Assembly (NCBI RefSeq): GCF_024273235.1
Contig: NZ_JANBVH010000023.1
Span: forward strand, 1-64,000
Length of the DNA: 64,000 nucleotides
DNA from: Sphingomonas faeni
Lineage (GTDB): Bacteria; Pseudomonadota; Alphaproteobacteria; Sphingomonadales; Sphingomonadaceae
Reading direction: 5' to 3'
In this document: in pieces, positions 26,117 through 34,910 of the stretch
How the letters are laid out: every line of letters starts with the position of its first letter
How positions within the stretch are numbered: the stretch's first letter is position 1
The notes under the pieces: generated by a model
Told to the model about the DNA's origin: nothing
The model's input: only the letters and a program-made list of their open reading frames with translations
Databases searched by the model: none
Translations under genes and position numbers: made by a program

Positions 26117-26675
26117 GCGCGACGCCAGCCGTTTTCAGCAATGCGCGCGTCTCGAACAGCGGCAGGCCGACGACTCCCGAATGACTGCCCGACAGGAAGC
26201 GGACGAACGCCTCCGCGCGGCCCTGGATCGCGTAGCCACCGGCCTTGCCCAGCCCCTCGCCGCACGCGAGATAATCGTCGATCTCGGCGGGGGAGAGCGG
26301 CTTGAACGCGACGATCGTGTCGGAGATGCGGGTGCGGACCTTGCCGGCCGCGTCGATCACGCAGACCGCGGACAGACAGTGGTGACGCCGGCCCGACAGC
26401 TTGCCGAGCAGGTCGCGCTGAATTTCCAGCGTGTCGGCGGGCGGCAGGATGCGGCTGCCGAGCGCGATCGTCGTGTCGCCGGCAAGCACGATCTCACCCT
26501 CGGCACGCGCAACGGCGCTGGCCTTCTCGACCGCGAGGCGAAGCGCGTAGGCGCGGGGCGGTTCGGCCTTGCGCGGCGCTTCGTCGATGTCGGGAGATTC
26601 CACGCGCGACGGCACGACGCCGAGCCGCACGAGCAGATCGCGGCGGCGGGGCGAGGAAGAGGCTAGGACCAGCAC
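26109..26675 (-). CDS. Maf-like nucleoside triphosphate pyrophosphatase
   Basis: A 188-residue house-cleaning enzyme that hydrolyses dTTP/UTP or modified nucleotides. LVLASSSPRRRDLL is the Maf N-terminal signature, followed by DTTIAL for the metal site and GKAGGYAIQGRAEAFV near the end. GTG 26675 is chosen because it starts exactly at the family N-terminus and has a CGAGG ribosome site five bases upstream. In-frame GTGs at 26717 and 26753 would add residues with no similarity. It is the second gene of the infA operon. Confidence 0.92.
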   Translation of the reverse strand: MLVLASSSPRRRDLLVRLGVVPSRVESPDIDEAPRKAEPPRAYALRLAVEKASAVARAEGEIVLAGDTTIALGSRILPPADTLEIQRDLLGKLSGRRHHCLSAVCVIDAAGKVRTRISDTIVAFKPLSPAEIDDYLACGEGLGKAGGYAIQGRAEAFVRFLSGSHSGVVGLPLFETRALLKTAGVALA

Positions 26676-26733
26676 AGGTGCCTCGTGATAAGAAGCGGCG
26701 AGCGCCGAGACGCCCACGTCTTGATGTAAAGCA

Positions 26734-26753
26734 GTGGGCGCCGAGACGCCCAC
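26734..26753. terminator. Hairpin just after infA
   Basis: GTGGGCG-CCGAGA-CGCCCAC forms a 7-bp stem four bases after the infA stop. Part of it (26738-26754) is directly repeated at 26702-26718, a 17-bp repeat 36 bases apart. It may attenuate read-through into maf. Confidence 0.45.
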
Positions 26754-26757
26754 GGGC

Positions 26758-26976
26758 TTATTTGAAGCGGTAGGTGATGCGACCCTTGGTCAGATCGTAC
26801 GGGGTGAGTTCGCACAGCACCTCGTCGCCGACCAGCACGCGGATGCGGTTCTTGCGCATCTTGCCGGCGGTGTGACCGAGAATCTCGTGGTCGTTTTCGA
26901 GCTGAACCCGGAACATCGCGTTGGGGAGGAGTTCCACCACGCGGCCGCGCATCTCGAGCAGTTCTTCCTTGGCCAA
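26758..26976 (-). CDS. infA: Translation initiation factor IF-1 (TTG start)
   Basis: A 72-residue OB-fold factor that binds the 30S A site during initiation: [40 protein letters not shown] and a C-terminal [10 protein letters not shown]. The family N-terminus falls on TTG 26976; there is no ATG or GTG at that site, so it uses a UUG start, which is often a sign of regulated initiation-factor levels. It leads the infA-maf-RNase-yacG series. Confidence 0.96.
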   Translation of the reverse strand: MAKEELLEMRGRVVELLPNAMFRVQLENDHEILGHTAGKMRKNRIRVLVGDEVLCELTPYDLTKGRITYRFK

Positions 26977-27016
26977 ATATAATCTCTGAATTGGGGGAAT
27001 TTCGGGACGAGCGCCC

Positions 27017-27115
27017 TTACCGCAGGTTCGCGAAAAAGGAAAGCACGGCCGAAGCGCGGTCAAAGGCGTCATGCCCGTGGCCGTTGATCGAGACGTGGAT
27101 ATCGTCGTCCGACAT
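27017..27115 (-). CDS. Possible 32-residue small protein upstream of infA
   Basis: ATG 27115 opens a frame [20 protein letters not shown]..., ending SFFANLR at 27017, in the 228-base gap before infA. The composition is protein-like (acidic start, His-rich centre, hydrophobic end), but the ribosome site is poor and no family is recognised. It is bounded upstream by the palindrome at 27144-27173. Weakly supported. Confidence 0.25.
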   Translation of the reverse strand: MSDDDIHVSINGHGHDAFDRASAVLSFFANLR

Positions 27116-27143
27116 GATGGAAACAAGAGCGCTGTGCTGCGCT

Positions 27144-27173
27144 CCGTCATCCTGACTTTCGTCAGGATGACGG
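27144..27173. repeat. Perfect 13-bp palindrome
   Basis: CCGTCATCCTGAC and GTCAGGATGACGG are separated by TTTC, about 32 bases past the methyltransferase stop on the minus strand. It is a likely terminator for that gene and belongs to the CGTCATCC repeat family. Confidence 0.65.
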
Positions 27174-27204
27174 GCGGTGGTTCGATCACGGCATTCACGC
27201 GCGG

Positions 27205-28680
27205 TCACAGCAAGCTCGGCTGATGGGCCGTCGCCTCGCGCGCCGCACGGCGGAAGGCGGCGCGGTCGACGTTGGGGATGCGCGGTCGCTTGCCCTGGAA
27301 CAGGTCGGCGAGCGTCAGGATCTGGAGCTTCGGAAACGTCTCGTCGACACCGGCGCGATAGATCCCGACCGCGGCCGCGCGGCGCTCCATCTCGCGGGTG
27401 GGCTTGGCGTTCATTATGAGGATGCCGATCGGTGCCTTTTCGCGCGCGATCGTCGCGGCCAGCGTCTCGACCATCGCGGTGTCGGGATTGAGCCCGCCCT
27501 TCACCGAGACGATCGCGCGGTGCGTCACCATTTTGCCCGACGCGGGATCATGGTCGTTGAAATAGATCAGCCCGTCGATCCCGCCGTCCGCGCCCTTCTT
27601 TTTTCCGCCGAACGGCAGCGCGTCGACCATCGATACCGCCCACCACTGGAACTGGTATTTGTCGCGCAATGCCAGGTCGCACGCCGAGGCGAGATCCTTC
27701 GGCGTGCCCTCGACCGTAAAGGTGACCGCAGGAAACGCGTCCTTCATGCGCTTCTCGATCAGCGAGATGGCGAGATGCGTGACGTCGATCCCGATCCATT
27801 GCCGCTTGAGCTTTTCCGCGGCGTGCACCGCGGTGCCGCATCCGCAGAACGGGTCGAGCACGACATCGCCTTCGTTCGACGACGCGGCGATGATCCGTTC
27901 GAGCAGGGCCACCGGCTTTTGCGTGGGATAGCCGAGCCGCTCCTTCGAGACCGGTGCGATGATCGGGATGTCCCAGACGTCGTTCATCGCGACGCCCAGC
28001 GAGATCCCCGATTCCTGGGTCGGATTGCGCGCGCCCTCCGCGGTGAAGGTCACCTTCTGCATCGCACCCTTCCACCGCTTTAGCGAACTCGGCGAAGGCG
28101 GCACGGTGAGCGTATTGAACAGGTTGCCGGTCTCCCGCTTCGTGTAGAACAGCAGGCAGTCGTGCATCCGCTGGAATCGATGCGATACCGAGGGCCAGCG
28201 GCGATAGCTCCAGATGATCTCGTTCTGGAAATGGCGTTTGCCGAAGATCGCGTCGAGCAGCAGCTTCAGGTAATGGCTCGCGGTCGGATCGCAGTGGAGA
28301 TACAGGCTGCCGGTAGGCTTGAGCACGCGGTGCAGTTCGAGCAGGCGGACCGCCATCATCGCCAGATACGCCATCATGTCGTTGTCGCCGAGGAACCCGC
28401 GCATCGCGTTCAGCAGGTCGAACGCCTTGATGTTGCCGCTGCGCGCGACCTGGTCGAAGGCGTCCTCGGCGGTGTCGTTCCAGTGCCAGGTGTCCTCGAA
28501 CGCCTCGATCTGCGCATTCGAGGATTTGCCGTCGGGCTCCTTGAACAGGATGCCGTAATTGGCGTTCGAGTTGAACGGCGGATCGAGATAGATCAGGTCG
28601 ATGCTCTCGTCGGCGATTTCCTTGCGGAGGACGGCGAGGTTGTCGCCGTAGAAGAGGTGGTTTTCAGGACGGTTGCGCAT
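27205..28680 (-). CDS. Beta-class DNA methyltransferase with a C-terminal Mrr-like nuclease domain
   Basis: A 491-residue protein. Motif IV DPPF is at residues 33-36 and motif I DPFCGCGTA at 276-284; this order (IV before I) marks beta-class N6-adenine or N4-cytosine methyltransferases. YPTQKP precedes motif I. The C-terminal part from about 345 has GADGGIDG (Asp365, Asp369) and VSVKGG (Lys394), the spacing of the PD-(D/E)xK fold in Mrr-type endonucleases. The protein could therefore modify and cut DNA, or the domain could only bind. No separate restriction or specificity gene is adjacent. ATG 28680 fits the family start; ATG 28728 is in frame upstream. Confidence 0.87.
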   Translation of the reverse strand: MRNRPENHLFYGDNLAVLRKEIADESIDLIYLDPPFNSNANYGILFKEPDGKSSNAQIEAFEDTWHWNDTAEDAFDQVARSGNIKAFDLLNAMRGFLGDNDMMAYLAMMAVRLLELHRVLKPTGSLYLHCDPTASHYLKLLLDAIFGKRHFQNEIIWSYRRWPSVSHRFQRMHDCLLFYTKRETGNLFNTLTVPPSPSSLKRWKGAMQKVTFTAEGARNPTQESGISLGVAMNDVWDIPIIAPVSKERLGYPTQKPVALLERIIAASSNEGDVVLDPFCGCGTAVHAAEKLKRQWIGIDVTHLAISLIEKRMKDAFPAVTFTVEGTPKDLASACDLALRDKYQFQWWAVSMVDALPFGGKKKGADGGIDGLIYFNDHDPASGKMVTHRAIVSVKGGLNPDTAMVETLAATIAREKAPIGILIMNAKPTREMERRAAAVGIYRAGVDETFPKLQILTLADLFQGKRPRIPNVDRAAFRRAAREATAHQPSLL

Positions 28681-28788
28681 CCGTGGACGATGCGGGGGCG
28701 GCGGCGCACGCGTCCAAGCCAGATGCATCCGGCGGCAGGAAATCAGCTCCGTTCCGGAGCTCTTGCCCGAACACCGCCGCCGAAGCGA

Positions 28789-28824
28789 CCGTCGTCCCGA
28801 GGCCTTATGGTCTAGGGACGACGG
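28789..28824. terminator. 10-bp inverted repeat after hppA
   Basis: CCGTCGTCCC (28789-28798) and GGGACGACGG (28815-28824) pair perfectly around a 16-base loop, 16 bases past the hppA stop on the minus strand. A likely transcription terminator without a U-tract. Confidence 0.6.
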
Positions 28825-28839
28825 ATCGTTTCCATGCGG

Positions 28840-30996
28840 TCACCCCACGCCGCCGCCGGCCAGCGCCGCGAGCAGCAGCAGTGCGACGATGTTGGTGATC
28901 TTGATCATCGGGTTCACCGCGGGACCGGCGGTGTCCTTGTAGGGATCGCCGACGGTGTCGCCGGTGATCGCGGCCTTGTGCGCCTCGGATCCCTTGCCGC
29001 CGTGATGGCCGTCCTCGATGTATTTCTTCGCATTGTCCCACGCGCCACCGCCGCTCGTCATCGAGATCGCGACGAACAGGCCGGAGACGATCACGCCCAG
29101 CAGCATCGCGCCAAGTGCGGCGAAGCCGGCGGCTTGGCCCGCGACCGCGGTGATGATGAAATACACGGCGAGCGGCGACAGCACCGGCAGCAGCGAGGGC
29201 ACGATCATCTCGCGGATCGCCGCCTTGGTGACGAGGTCGACGGTGCGCGCATAGTTGGGGCGACTGGTGCCGAGCATGATGCCGGGGTTGTTGCGGAACT
29301 GCTCGCGGACCTCCTCGACGACCGCGCCGGCCGCGCGACCGACGGCGGTCATGCCGAACGCGCCGAACAGGTACGGGAGCAGCGCGCCCAGCAGCAGCCC
29401 AACGATGACGTACGGGTTGGACAGGCTGAAATCGACCGTGACGTCGGGGAAGTACGTCGCGAGATCGGTGGTGTACGCACCGAACAGGACAAGCGCGGCG
29501 AGCCCGGCCGAGCCGATCGCATAGCCCTTGGTGACCGCCTTGGTGGTGTTGCCGACCGCATCGAGCGCATCGGTGCGCTGGCGGACGTCGTCGGGCAGGC
29601 CGGCCATCTCGGCGATCCCGCCGGCATTGTCGGTGACGGGGCCGTACGCATCGAGCGCGACGACCATGCCGGCCTGCGCGAGCATCGCGGTGGCGGCGAA
29701 GGCGATGCCGATGATCCCGGCAAGCTGGTACGCGACGATCACCGCGACGACGATCACCAGCGTCGGCAGCGCGGTGGATTCGAGGCTGATCGCCAGCCCC
29801 TGGATGACGTTGGTGCCGTGGCCGGTCTCGGACGCCTTGGCGATCGACTGGACCGGGCGGTGGTTGGTGCCGGTGTAATATTCGGTGATCCACACGATCA
29901 GCCCGGTGACGACGAGGCCGATCATCATCGACCAGAACAGGTCCATGCCGGTGAAGCTTTGCGTCAGCGACGGTGCGGCCTGCGTCGTGAGGTCGTCGGT
30001 GGCCGGATCCAGGAAGCCTGCGCCGCCGATCACGCGGTGGAGGTCGCCGAGCACGTACTGCGTGGCGAGGTAGATCGCCGGGATCGACAGGATCGTCGAG
30101 GTGAAGAAGCCCTTGTAGAGCGCGCCCATGATCGAGCCCTTGCCGAGCCGCACCATGTAGGTGCCGATGATCGAGGTGACGATGCACACCCCGCCGACGA
30201 GCAGCGGGAGCGTCATCAGCCGCATCAGCTCGGCGCCGCTCGCCTGGATCAGCAGCGCGATCGAGATCATCGTGACGCCGAGCGTGACGACGTAGGTCTC
30301 GAACAGATCGGCGGCCATGCCTGCGCAGTCGCCGACATTGTCGCCGACGTTGTCCGCGATCACGGCGGGGTTGCGGGGATCGTCCTCGGGAATGCCGGCC
30401 TCGACCTTGCCGACCAGATCCGCGCCGACGTCCGCCGCCTTGGTGAAGATGCCGCCACCGAGCCGCGCGAAGATCGAGATCAGCGACGCGCCGAACGCGA
30501 GGGCGGTGAGCGCCTCGACGATGATCCGGTCGTTGGGCGCGTGGCCTGCGGGACCGGTGAGGTACCAGAAGAACGCACTGATCGCGAGCAGGCCGAGGCC
30601 CGCCACGAGCATGCCGGTGACCGCGCCCGAGCGGAACGCCAGCGTCAGCCCGGCCTGCAGCGACGTCCGCGCGGCCTCTGCGGTGCGGACGTTGGCGCGG
30701 ACCGAGATGTTCATGCCGACATAGCCCGCGACGCCCGACAGGACCGCGCCGATGACGAAGCCGATCGTCGAGATCATGCCGAGCGTGAAGAGAAGGATCG
30801 CCGCGACGATGACGCCGACGATCGCGATCGTGGTGTATTGCCGCCCGAGATAGGCCTTCGCGCCCTCCTGGATGGCGGCGGCGATGTCCTGCATCTTGTC
30901 GTTGCCGGGGGACGCGGCGAGCACCTGTCGACTGGTGACGAAGCCGTACAGGACGGCAATCACGCCGCAGATCATGGCCAAATAGACGATCGTCAT
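28840..30996 (-). CDS. hppA: Membrane-bound H+-translocating pyrophosphatase, K+-independent type
   Basis: A 718-residue integral membrane pump with about sixteen helices, using pyrophosphate hydrolysis to export protons. The active-site signature [13 protein letters not shown] and the acidic [13 protein letters not shown] are intact. [16 protein letters not shown] has Lys where K+-dependent enzymes have Ala, pointing to the K+-independent class. It is the last gene in the hisG-hisD-nusB-thiL-hppA direction and 91 bases after thiL. PPi removal helps drive biosynthetic reactions such as that of HisG upstream. Confidence 0.97.
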   Translation of the reverse strand: MTIVYLAMICGVIAVLYGFVTSRQVLAASPGNDKMQDIAAAIQEGAKAYLGRQYTTIAIVGVIVAAILLFTLGMISTIGFVIGAVLSGVAGYVGMNISVRANVRTAEAARTSLQAGLTLAFRSGAVTGMLVAGLGLLAISAFFWYLTGPAGHAPNDRIIVEALTALAFGASLISIFARLGGGIFTKAADVGADLVGKVEAGIPEDDPRNPAVIADNVGDNVGDCAGMAADLFETYVVTLGVTMISIALLIQASGAELMRLMTLPLLVGGVCIVTSIIGTYMVRLGKGSIMGALYKGFFTSTILSIPAIYLATQYVLGDLHRVIGGAGFLDPATDDLTTQAAPSLTQSFTGMDLFWSMMIGLVVTGLIVWITEYYTGTNHRPVQSIAKASETGHGTNVIQGLAISLESTALPTLVIVVAVIVAYQLAGIIGIAFAATAMLAQAGMVVALDAYGPVTDNAGGIAEMAGLPDDVRQRTDALDAVGNTTKAVTKGYAIGSAGLAALVLFGAYTTDLATYFPDVTVDFSLSNPYVIVGLLLGALLPYLFGAFGMTAVGRAAGAVVEEVREQFRNNPGIMLGTSRPNYARTVDLVTKAAIREMIVPSLLPVLSPLAVYFIITAVAGQAAGFAALGAMLLGVIVSGLFVAISMTSGGGAWDNAKKYIEDGHHGGKGSEAHKAAITGDTVGDPYKDTAGPAVNPMIKITNIVALLLLAALAGGGVG

Positions 30997-31087
30997 ACGG
31001 CGCTATCCCTCTTTTCAGGTCCTCTCCGGTCTCGACTTTGCCGAATCCCGATACGGGGAACCTATCAGTGCAGGGGCATTGCGCAAG

Positions 31088-31981
31088 TTATCCGCGCGGC
31101 GCGTGCTCGTAGCCTAGACTTGGCGGGAGCGGGACGGGCTTGCCCGAGTCGTGGAGCGTGAGCCCGGAGCCGGCCGAGAACGTACCGACGAGGGTCGCGT
31201 CGGTGACGAAATCTTGCGGTGCAGCGAAGAGGAGCTGGTAGTCGTCGCCGGCCGTCGCCGCGGCCAGCCGGTCGCCCGAGAAGGCGCGGTAGGCGTCGGA
31301 GAGGGGAATGCGGGCTAGGTCGATCGTGACCGCGACGCCGCTGGCGCGCGCCATGCGGGCGGCGTCGATAAGCAGGCCATCGGACACGTCCATCATCGCG
31401 TGGACGTGGGGGGCGAGGAGGCGGCCGTCCGTCAGGCGGGGTTGCGGGCGGCGGTAGGCGGCGAGCAACTCCGGCGGACCGTCCTTGCCTCGCGCGATCG
31501 CGAGTCCCGCGCCTGCGTCGCCGATCGTCCCGGTGACGTAGAGCGCATCACCTCCTCGCGCGCCGTTGCGGGCGGGGGCGGCGGCGTCGCTCCCGAATGC
31601 GGTGACGGTGAGGATGCGGGGCGCGTTCGGGGGTAGCGTGACGGTGTCGCCGCCGATAATTTTTGTGTCGAAGGCCGTCAGGACATTGGCCAGGCCTTCG
31701 AGGAACGCCCGGTCCCATGCGTCATCGCCGAGCGGATAATTGAGGAGGATACCCTCGGGTTTCGCGCCCTTGGCAGCGAGATCGGAGAGGTTGGTCGCGA
31801 CCAGCTTCCACGCGACGTCCTGCGCGGGGTCGGTCGGGAGGAAGTGCACGCCCTCAACGAGGGTGTCGGTGGTGACGACGAACGGGCCACAGTCCAGTAG
31901 CGCGGTGTCGTCGGCCAAGCTACGCGCGGCCGGATGAAGCGGGAGGCGGCGTAAGGCAGCAATGAACTCGGCTTCGGTCAT
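31088..31981 (-). CDS. thiL: Thiamine-monophosphate kinase
   Basis: A 297-residue enzyme phosphorylating thiamine monophosphate to the active diphosphate. It is a PurM/ThiL-fold protein with DDTALLDCGPFVVTTDTLVE for Mg-ATP binding, NLSDLAAKGAKP, and MMDVSDGLLIDAARMA, all ThiL signatures. ATG 31981 fits the family; the open frame upstream runs through an intergenic repeat. It follows nusB by 115 bases containing the palindrome at 31990-32093. Confidence 0.95.
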   Translation of the reverse strand: MTEAEFIAALRRLPLHPAARSLADDTALLDCGPFVVTTDTLVEGVHFLPTDPAQDVAWKLVATNLSDLAAKGAKPEGILLNYPLGDDAWDRAFLEGLANVLTAFDTKIIGGDTVTLPPNAPRILTVTAFGSDAAAPARNGARGGDALYVTGTIGDAGAGLAIARGKDGPPELLAAYRRPQPRLTDGRLLAPHVHAMMDVSDGLLIDAARMARASGVAVTIDLARIPLSDAYRAFSGDRLAAATAGDDYQLLFAAPQDFVTDATLVGTFSAGSGLTLHDSGKPVPLPPSLGYEHAPRG

Positions 31982-31989
31982 TCTACTGC

Positions 31990-32093
31990 TCCCTCTCCCC
32001 TCCGGGGAGAGGGCTGGGGTGAGGGGCTGTTCCGGGCGGAGCACTGCTTGGCTGCCCCTCACCCCGACCCTCTCCCCGGAGGGGAGAGGGAGT
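31990..32093. repeat. Inverted repeat between nusB and thiL
   Basis: CCCTCTCCCCTCCGGGGAGAGGG occurs near each end in opposite orientation, with GCTGGGGTGAGGGGC/GCCCCTCACCCC between. It separates two genes of one presumed operon. Another member lies at 49917-50060. Confidence 0.75.
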
Positions 32094-32096
32094 CCG

Positions 32097-32552
32097 TCAG
32101 GCGCGCACCTCTTTCGCGATCCCGTCGAGCAATCCGTTCACAAACCCCGACTCGCGCTTGTCGTAGAACGCATGCGCGACATCGACATATTCGCTGATCA
32201 CCGCGGCGACCGGCACGTCCTTGCGCGCCAGCAGCTCGTACGTGCCGACGCGGATGATCGCCTTCATCGGCTTGTCGAGGCGGGCGAGCGTCCAGCCCTT
32301 GGCGAGCTTGCCCTCGATCAAAACATCGATCTCCCCGGCGCGGGCGTTGGCGCCGGTGACCAGGTCGTCGAAGAAATCGACGTCGGCCTCGGCATATTCG
32401 ACGTCTTCGATGGTCGCGCCGAGGCGGTGCTGGTGGAATTCGTTCAACAGGACGGGCATCGCGGTGCCCTCCATCTCGTGCTGGTAGGTCGCCTGGACGG
32501 CGGCGAGGCGAGCGGCGGCACGCGCCTTGGTGCGGGGGGCGGTTCGAGTCAT
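32097..32552 (-). CDS. nusB: Transcription antitermination factor NusB
   Basis: A 151-residue all-helical protein that binds boxA RNA with S10 (NusE) in rRNA antitermination. RAAARLAAVQATYQHEM at the N-terminus is the Arg-rich RNA-binding helix, and KAIIRVGTYELL, VPVAAVISEYVDVAHAF and SGFVNGLLDGIAKE are family motifs. ATG 32552. The upstream gap to hisD contains a large inverted repeat. Confidence 0.96.
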   Translation of the reverse strand: MTRTAPRTKARAAARLAAVQATYQHEMEGTAMPVLLNEFHQHRLGATIEDVEYAEADVDFFDDLVTGANARAGEIDVLIEGKLAKGWTLARLDKPMKAIIRVGTYELLARKDVPVAAVISEYVDVAHAFYDKRESGFVNGLLDGIAKEVRA

Positions 32553-32623
32553 AAGCGGTTGCCTGTAGGCGCGGGGGGCGTGTGTGTCAGCCCTTTGCGT
32601 TTCGCGCGGAACGGGAAGAAGGT

Positions 32624-32760
32624 TTGTTCACGCGAAGGCGCAAAGGCGCGAAGATGATGCGCCTTCCGCGTAGCGGTCTTATTTACAACGCTGGATATGA
32701 TTGCGCAGCGGCTGCGCCGCAGGACAACATCTTCGCGCCTTTGCGCCTTCGCGTGAACAA
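32624..32760. repeat. 33-bp perfect inverted repeat between hisD and nusB
   Basis: Arms at 32624-32656 and 32728-32760 are perfect inverted copies beginning TTGTTCACGCGAAGGCGC, with a 71-base centre. The right arm ends three bases before the hisD stop codon. Read as RNA it would form a very stable stem separating hisD from nusB. It may be a non-autonomous mobile unit. Confidence 0.85.
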
Positions 32761-32762
32761 CT

Positions 32763-34058
32763 TTAACTGTTGAGCCGAAGCCGCAACGCCACTGATTTTG
32801 CGTGTGCTGGAAGACCCTCGGCATTCGCGAGCGCGACCGTGGCGGGGCCGAGTTCGCGCAACGCCGCTTCGTCCAACGCCAGGAAGCTGGTGCGCTTCAT
32901 GAAGTCGAGCACCGACAGCCCGCTGGCAAACCGCGCACGACGGCCGGTGGGGAGGACGTGGTTGGGACCCGCGACGTAATCGCCGATAGCTTCCGGAGTG
33001 TACCGGCCCAGGAACACCGAGCCCGCATGACGGATGCGGTCGAAGAATCCTTGCGGGTCGGGGATCGCCAGTTGGAGATGCTCGGCGGCAAGGCGGTCGA
33101 CCAGCGGGATCGCGTCGGCGAGCGTATCGACGACGATGATCGCGCCGTTGTCGTCCCACGCGACGCGCGCGACCGCTTCGGTGGCGAGGTCGCGCAACTG
33201 GCGATCGACCGCGGCAACGACCTTGTCGGCGAACGCTGCGTCGTCGGTAAACAGGATCGATTGTGTCGAAGGGTCATGCTCGGCCTGGCTGAGCAGGTCG
33301 GCGGCCGTCCATTCGGGGTCGTTGAGCGCGTCCGCGACGACGACGATCTCGCTCGGCCCTGCGACCATGTCGATGCCGACGACGCCGTAGACCTGGCGCT
33401 TGGCTTCGGCGACCCAGGCGTTGCCGGGGCCGGTGACGACGTCGACCGGCTCGATCCGGCCGGCGCCATAGGCCAGCGCGGCCACCGCCTGCGCGCCACC
33501 GACACGCCACACTTCGTCGACGCCGGCGAGATGCGCGGCGGCGAGGACCAGCGGGTTGATCTGGCCGTCCGGGGTCGGCGTGACCATCGCGAGGCGGCCG
33601 ACACCGGCGACCTTGGCGGGGATCGCGTTCATCAGCAGCGACGAGGGATACGCGGCACGCCCACCGGGGACGTAAATGCCGGCAGCGTCGACGGGCAACC
33701 AGCGTGCGCCGAGCCGCACGCCCGCTGAGTCGACCGAGTCGCTATCGAGTGGACGCTGTTTCTCGTGATAGGCGCGGATGCGGGTGGCGGCGAGTTCGAG
33801 CGCGCTGCGCAGGTCGGGGTCGAGCGCGTCGAACGCGGCCTTGCAGTCGGCCGCGTCGATCTGCCAGCCGGTGGTCTCGAGATCGTGGCGATCGTGCTTC
33901 TGCGTGAGATCGCGGAGCGCGGTTTCGCCGTCGCGACGGACGGCGGCGATGATCGCGGCGACGTCCTGCGTGACGCCGGCGTCGGACTCGCGACGGTCCT
34001 CGACGAGCGCGGTGAAACGGTCTGCGAAGTCCGCGTCGGTGGTGGAAAGGCGAATCAC
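32763..34058 (-). CDS. hisD: Histidinol dehydrogenase
   Basis: A 431-residue NAD- and zinc-dependent enzyme for the last two steps of histidine synthesis. VPGGRAAYPSSLLMNAIPAKVAGV, VVTGPGNAWVAEAKRQVYG, SEIVVVAD and LLSQAEHDPSTQSIL are family signatures. GTG 34058 is the start. Its ribosome site GGGAGGGG is the last part of the palindromic repeat at 34060-34170, so the repeat supplies the initiation signal. hisG lies upstream in the same direction. Confidence 0.96.
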   Translation of the reverse strand: MIRLSTTDADFADRFTALVEDRRESDAGVTQDVAAIIAAVRRDGETALRDLTQKHDRHDLETTGWQIDAADCKAAFDALDPDLRSALELAATRIRAYHEKQRPLDSDSVDSAGVRLGARWLPVDAAGIYVPGGRAAYPSSLLMNAIPAKVAGVGRLAMVTPTPDGQINPLVLAAAHLAGVDEVWRVGGAQAVAALAYGAGRIEPVDVVTGPGNAWVAEAKRQVYGVVGIDMVAGPSEIVVVADALNDPEWTAADLLSQAEHDPSTQSILFTDDAAFADKVVAAVDRQLRDLATEAVARVAWDDNGAIIVVDTLADAIPLVDRLAAEHLQLAIPDPQGFFDRIRHAGSVFLGRYTPEAIGDYVAGPNHVLPTGRRARFASGLSVLDFMKRTSFLALDEAALRELGPATVALANAEGLPAHAKSVALRLRLNS

Positions 34059-34059
34059 A

Positions 34060-34170
34060 TTCCCCTCCCGCTTGCGGGAGGGGTCAGGGGAGGGGATGAC
34101 ATAGCCTCGCACGTCACGATCGGGGCGGGCGTGCCCTCCCCCGACCCCTCCCGCAAGCGGAAGGGGAGCA
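34060..34170. repeat. Inverted repeat between hisG and hisD
   Basis: CCCCTCCCGCTTGCGGGAGGGG near one end and CCCCTCCCGCAAGCGGAAGGGG near the other are each self-complementary. The first lies directly against the hisD start and provides its Shine-Dalgarno-like GGGAGGGG on the minus strand. Confidence 0.75.
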
Positions 34171-34182
34171 GAAGGTTGGTCA

Positions 34183-34863
34183 TCATGCGGCGATCTCCTG
34201 CGTCTCGACGGCGCGACGGAAGGCCTCGACCAGCGGGACCACCCGGCTGCGGGTCTTCATCGCGGCGCGGTTGACGACCAGGCGGCTGGTGACTTCCATG
34301 ATCGTCTCGACCTCCACCAGGCCGTTTTCCTTCAGCGTGCGGCCCGACGACACGAGGTCGACGATCCGCGGCGCCAAACCCAGCGTCGGTGCCAGTTCCA
34401 TCGCGCCGTTGAGCTTCACGCACTCCGCCTGGACGCCACGGCTAGCAAAATGCGCCGCCGTCACATGCGGGTATTTGGTGGCGACGCGGACATGGCTCCA
34501 GCCGCGCGGATCGTCCTGCGCCGCCATCTCGGCGGGCTCGGCGACCGACAGGCGGCAATGGCCGATGCCGAGGTCGACCGGCGCATACAATTCCGAATAG
34601 CCGAACTCTGCGATCACGTCCGAGCCGACGATGCCGAGTTGCGCAGCGCCGTGCGCGACGAAGGTGGCGACGTCGAACGCGCGCACCCGGATCAGCGAGA
34701 TCGCCGGATCGTTGGTCGCAAACCGCAACGCACGCGAATTTTCGTCCGAGAACGACGCTTCGGGATGCACGCCGGCGCGCGCGAGCAACGGCAGGGCCTC
34801 GGCGAGGATGCGTCCCTTGGGGACGGCGATGATGATTTGGGGGATGATCTGGGAATCGGACAC
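34183..34863 (-). CDS. hisG: ATP phosphoribosyltransferase, short form
   Basis: A 226-residue enzyme for the first step of histidine synthesis, joining ATP and PRPP. It is the short HisG form, which needs the regulatory subunit HisZ; no hisZ gene is in the window. [18 protein letters not shown], RPxD-like [22 protein letters not shown] and [14 protein letters not shown] (PRPP loop) are seen. GTG 34863 fits the family N-terminus. It is divergent from the DUF2332 gene, with 47 bases between starts. Confidence 0.95.
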   Translation of the reverse strand: MSDSQIIPQIIIAVPKGRILAEALPLLARAGVHPEASFSDENSRALRFATNDPAISLIRVRAFDVATFVAHGAAQLGIVGSDVIAEFGYSELYAPVDLGIGHCRLSVAEPAEMAAQDDPRGWSHVRVATKYPHVTAAHFASRGVQAECVKLNGAMELAPTLGLAPRIVDLVSSGRTLKENGLVEVETIMEVTSRLVVNRAAMKTRSRVVPLVEAFRRAVETQEIAA

Positions 34864-34910
34864 GCGCCGGGCTTTACGGGTGGGGCCCGGCGGGTGCAAC
34901 AACATGGCGC

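Noticed and set aside
28834..31161. A long plus-strand frame opposite hppA
   Set aside because: Asp/Arg/His-rich shadow; the minus-strand gene is a textbook pyrophosphatase.
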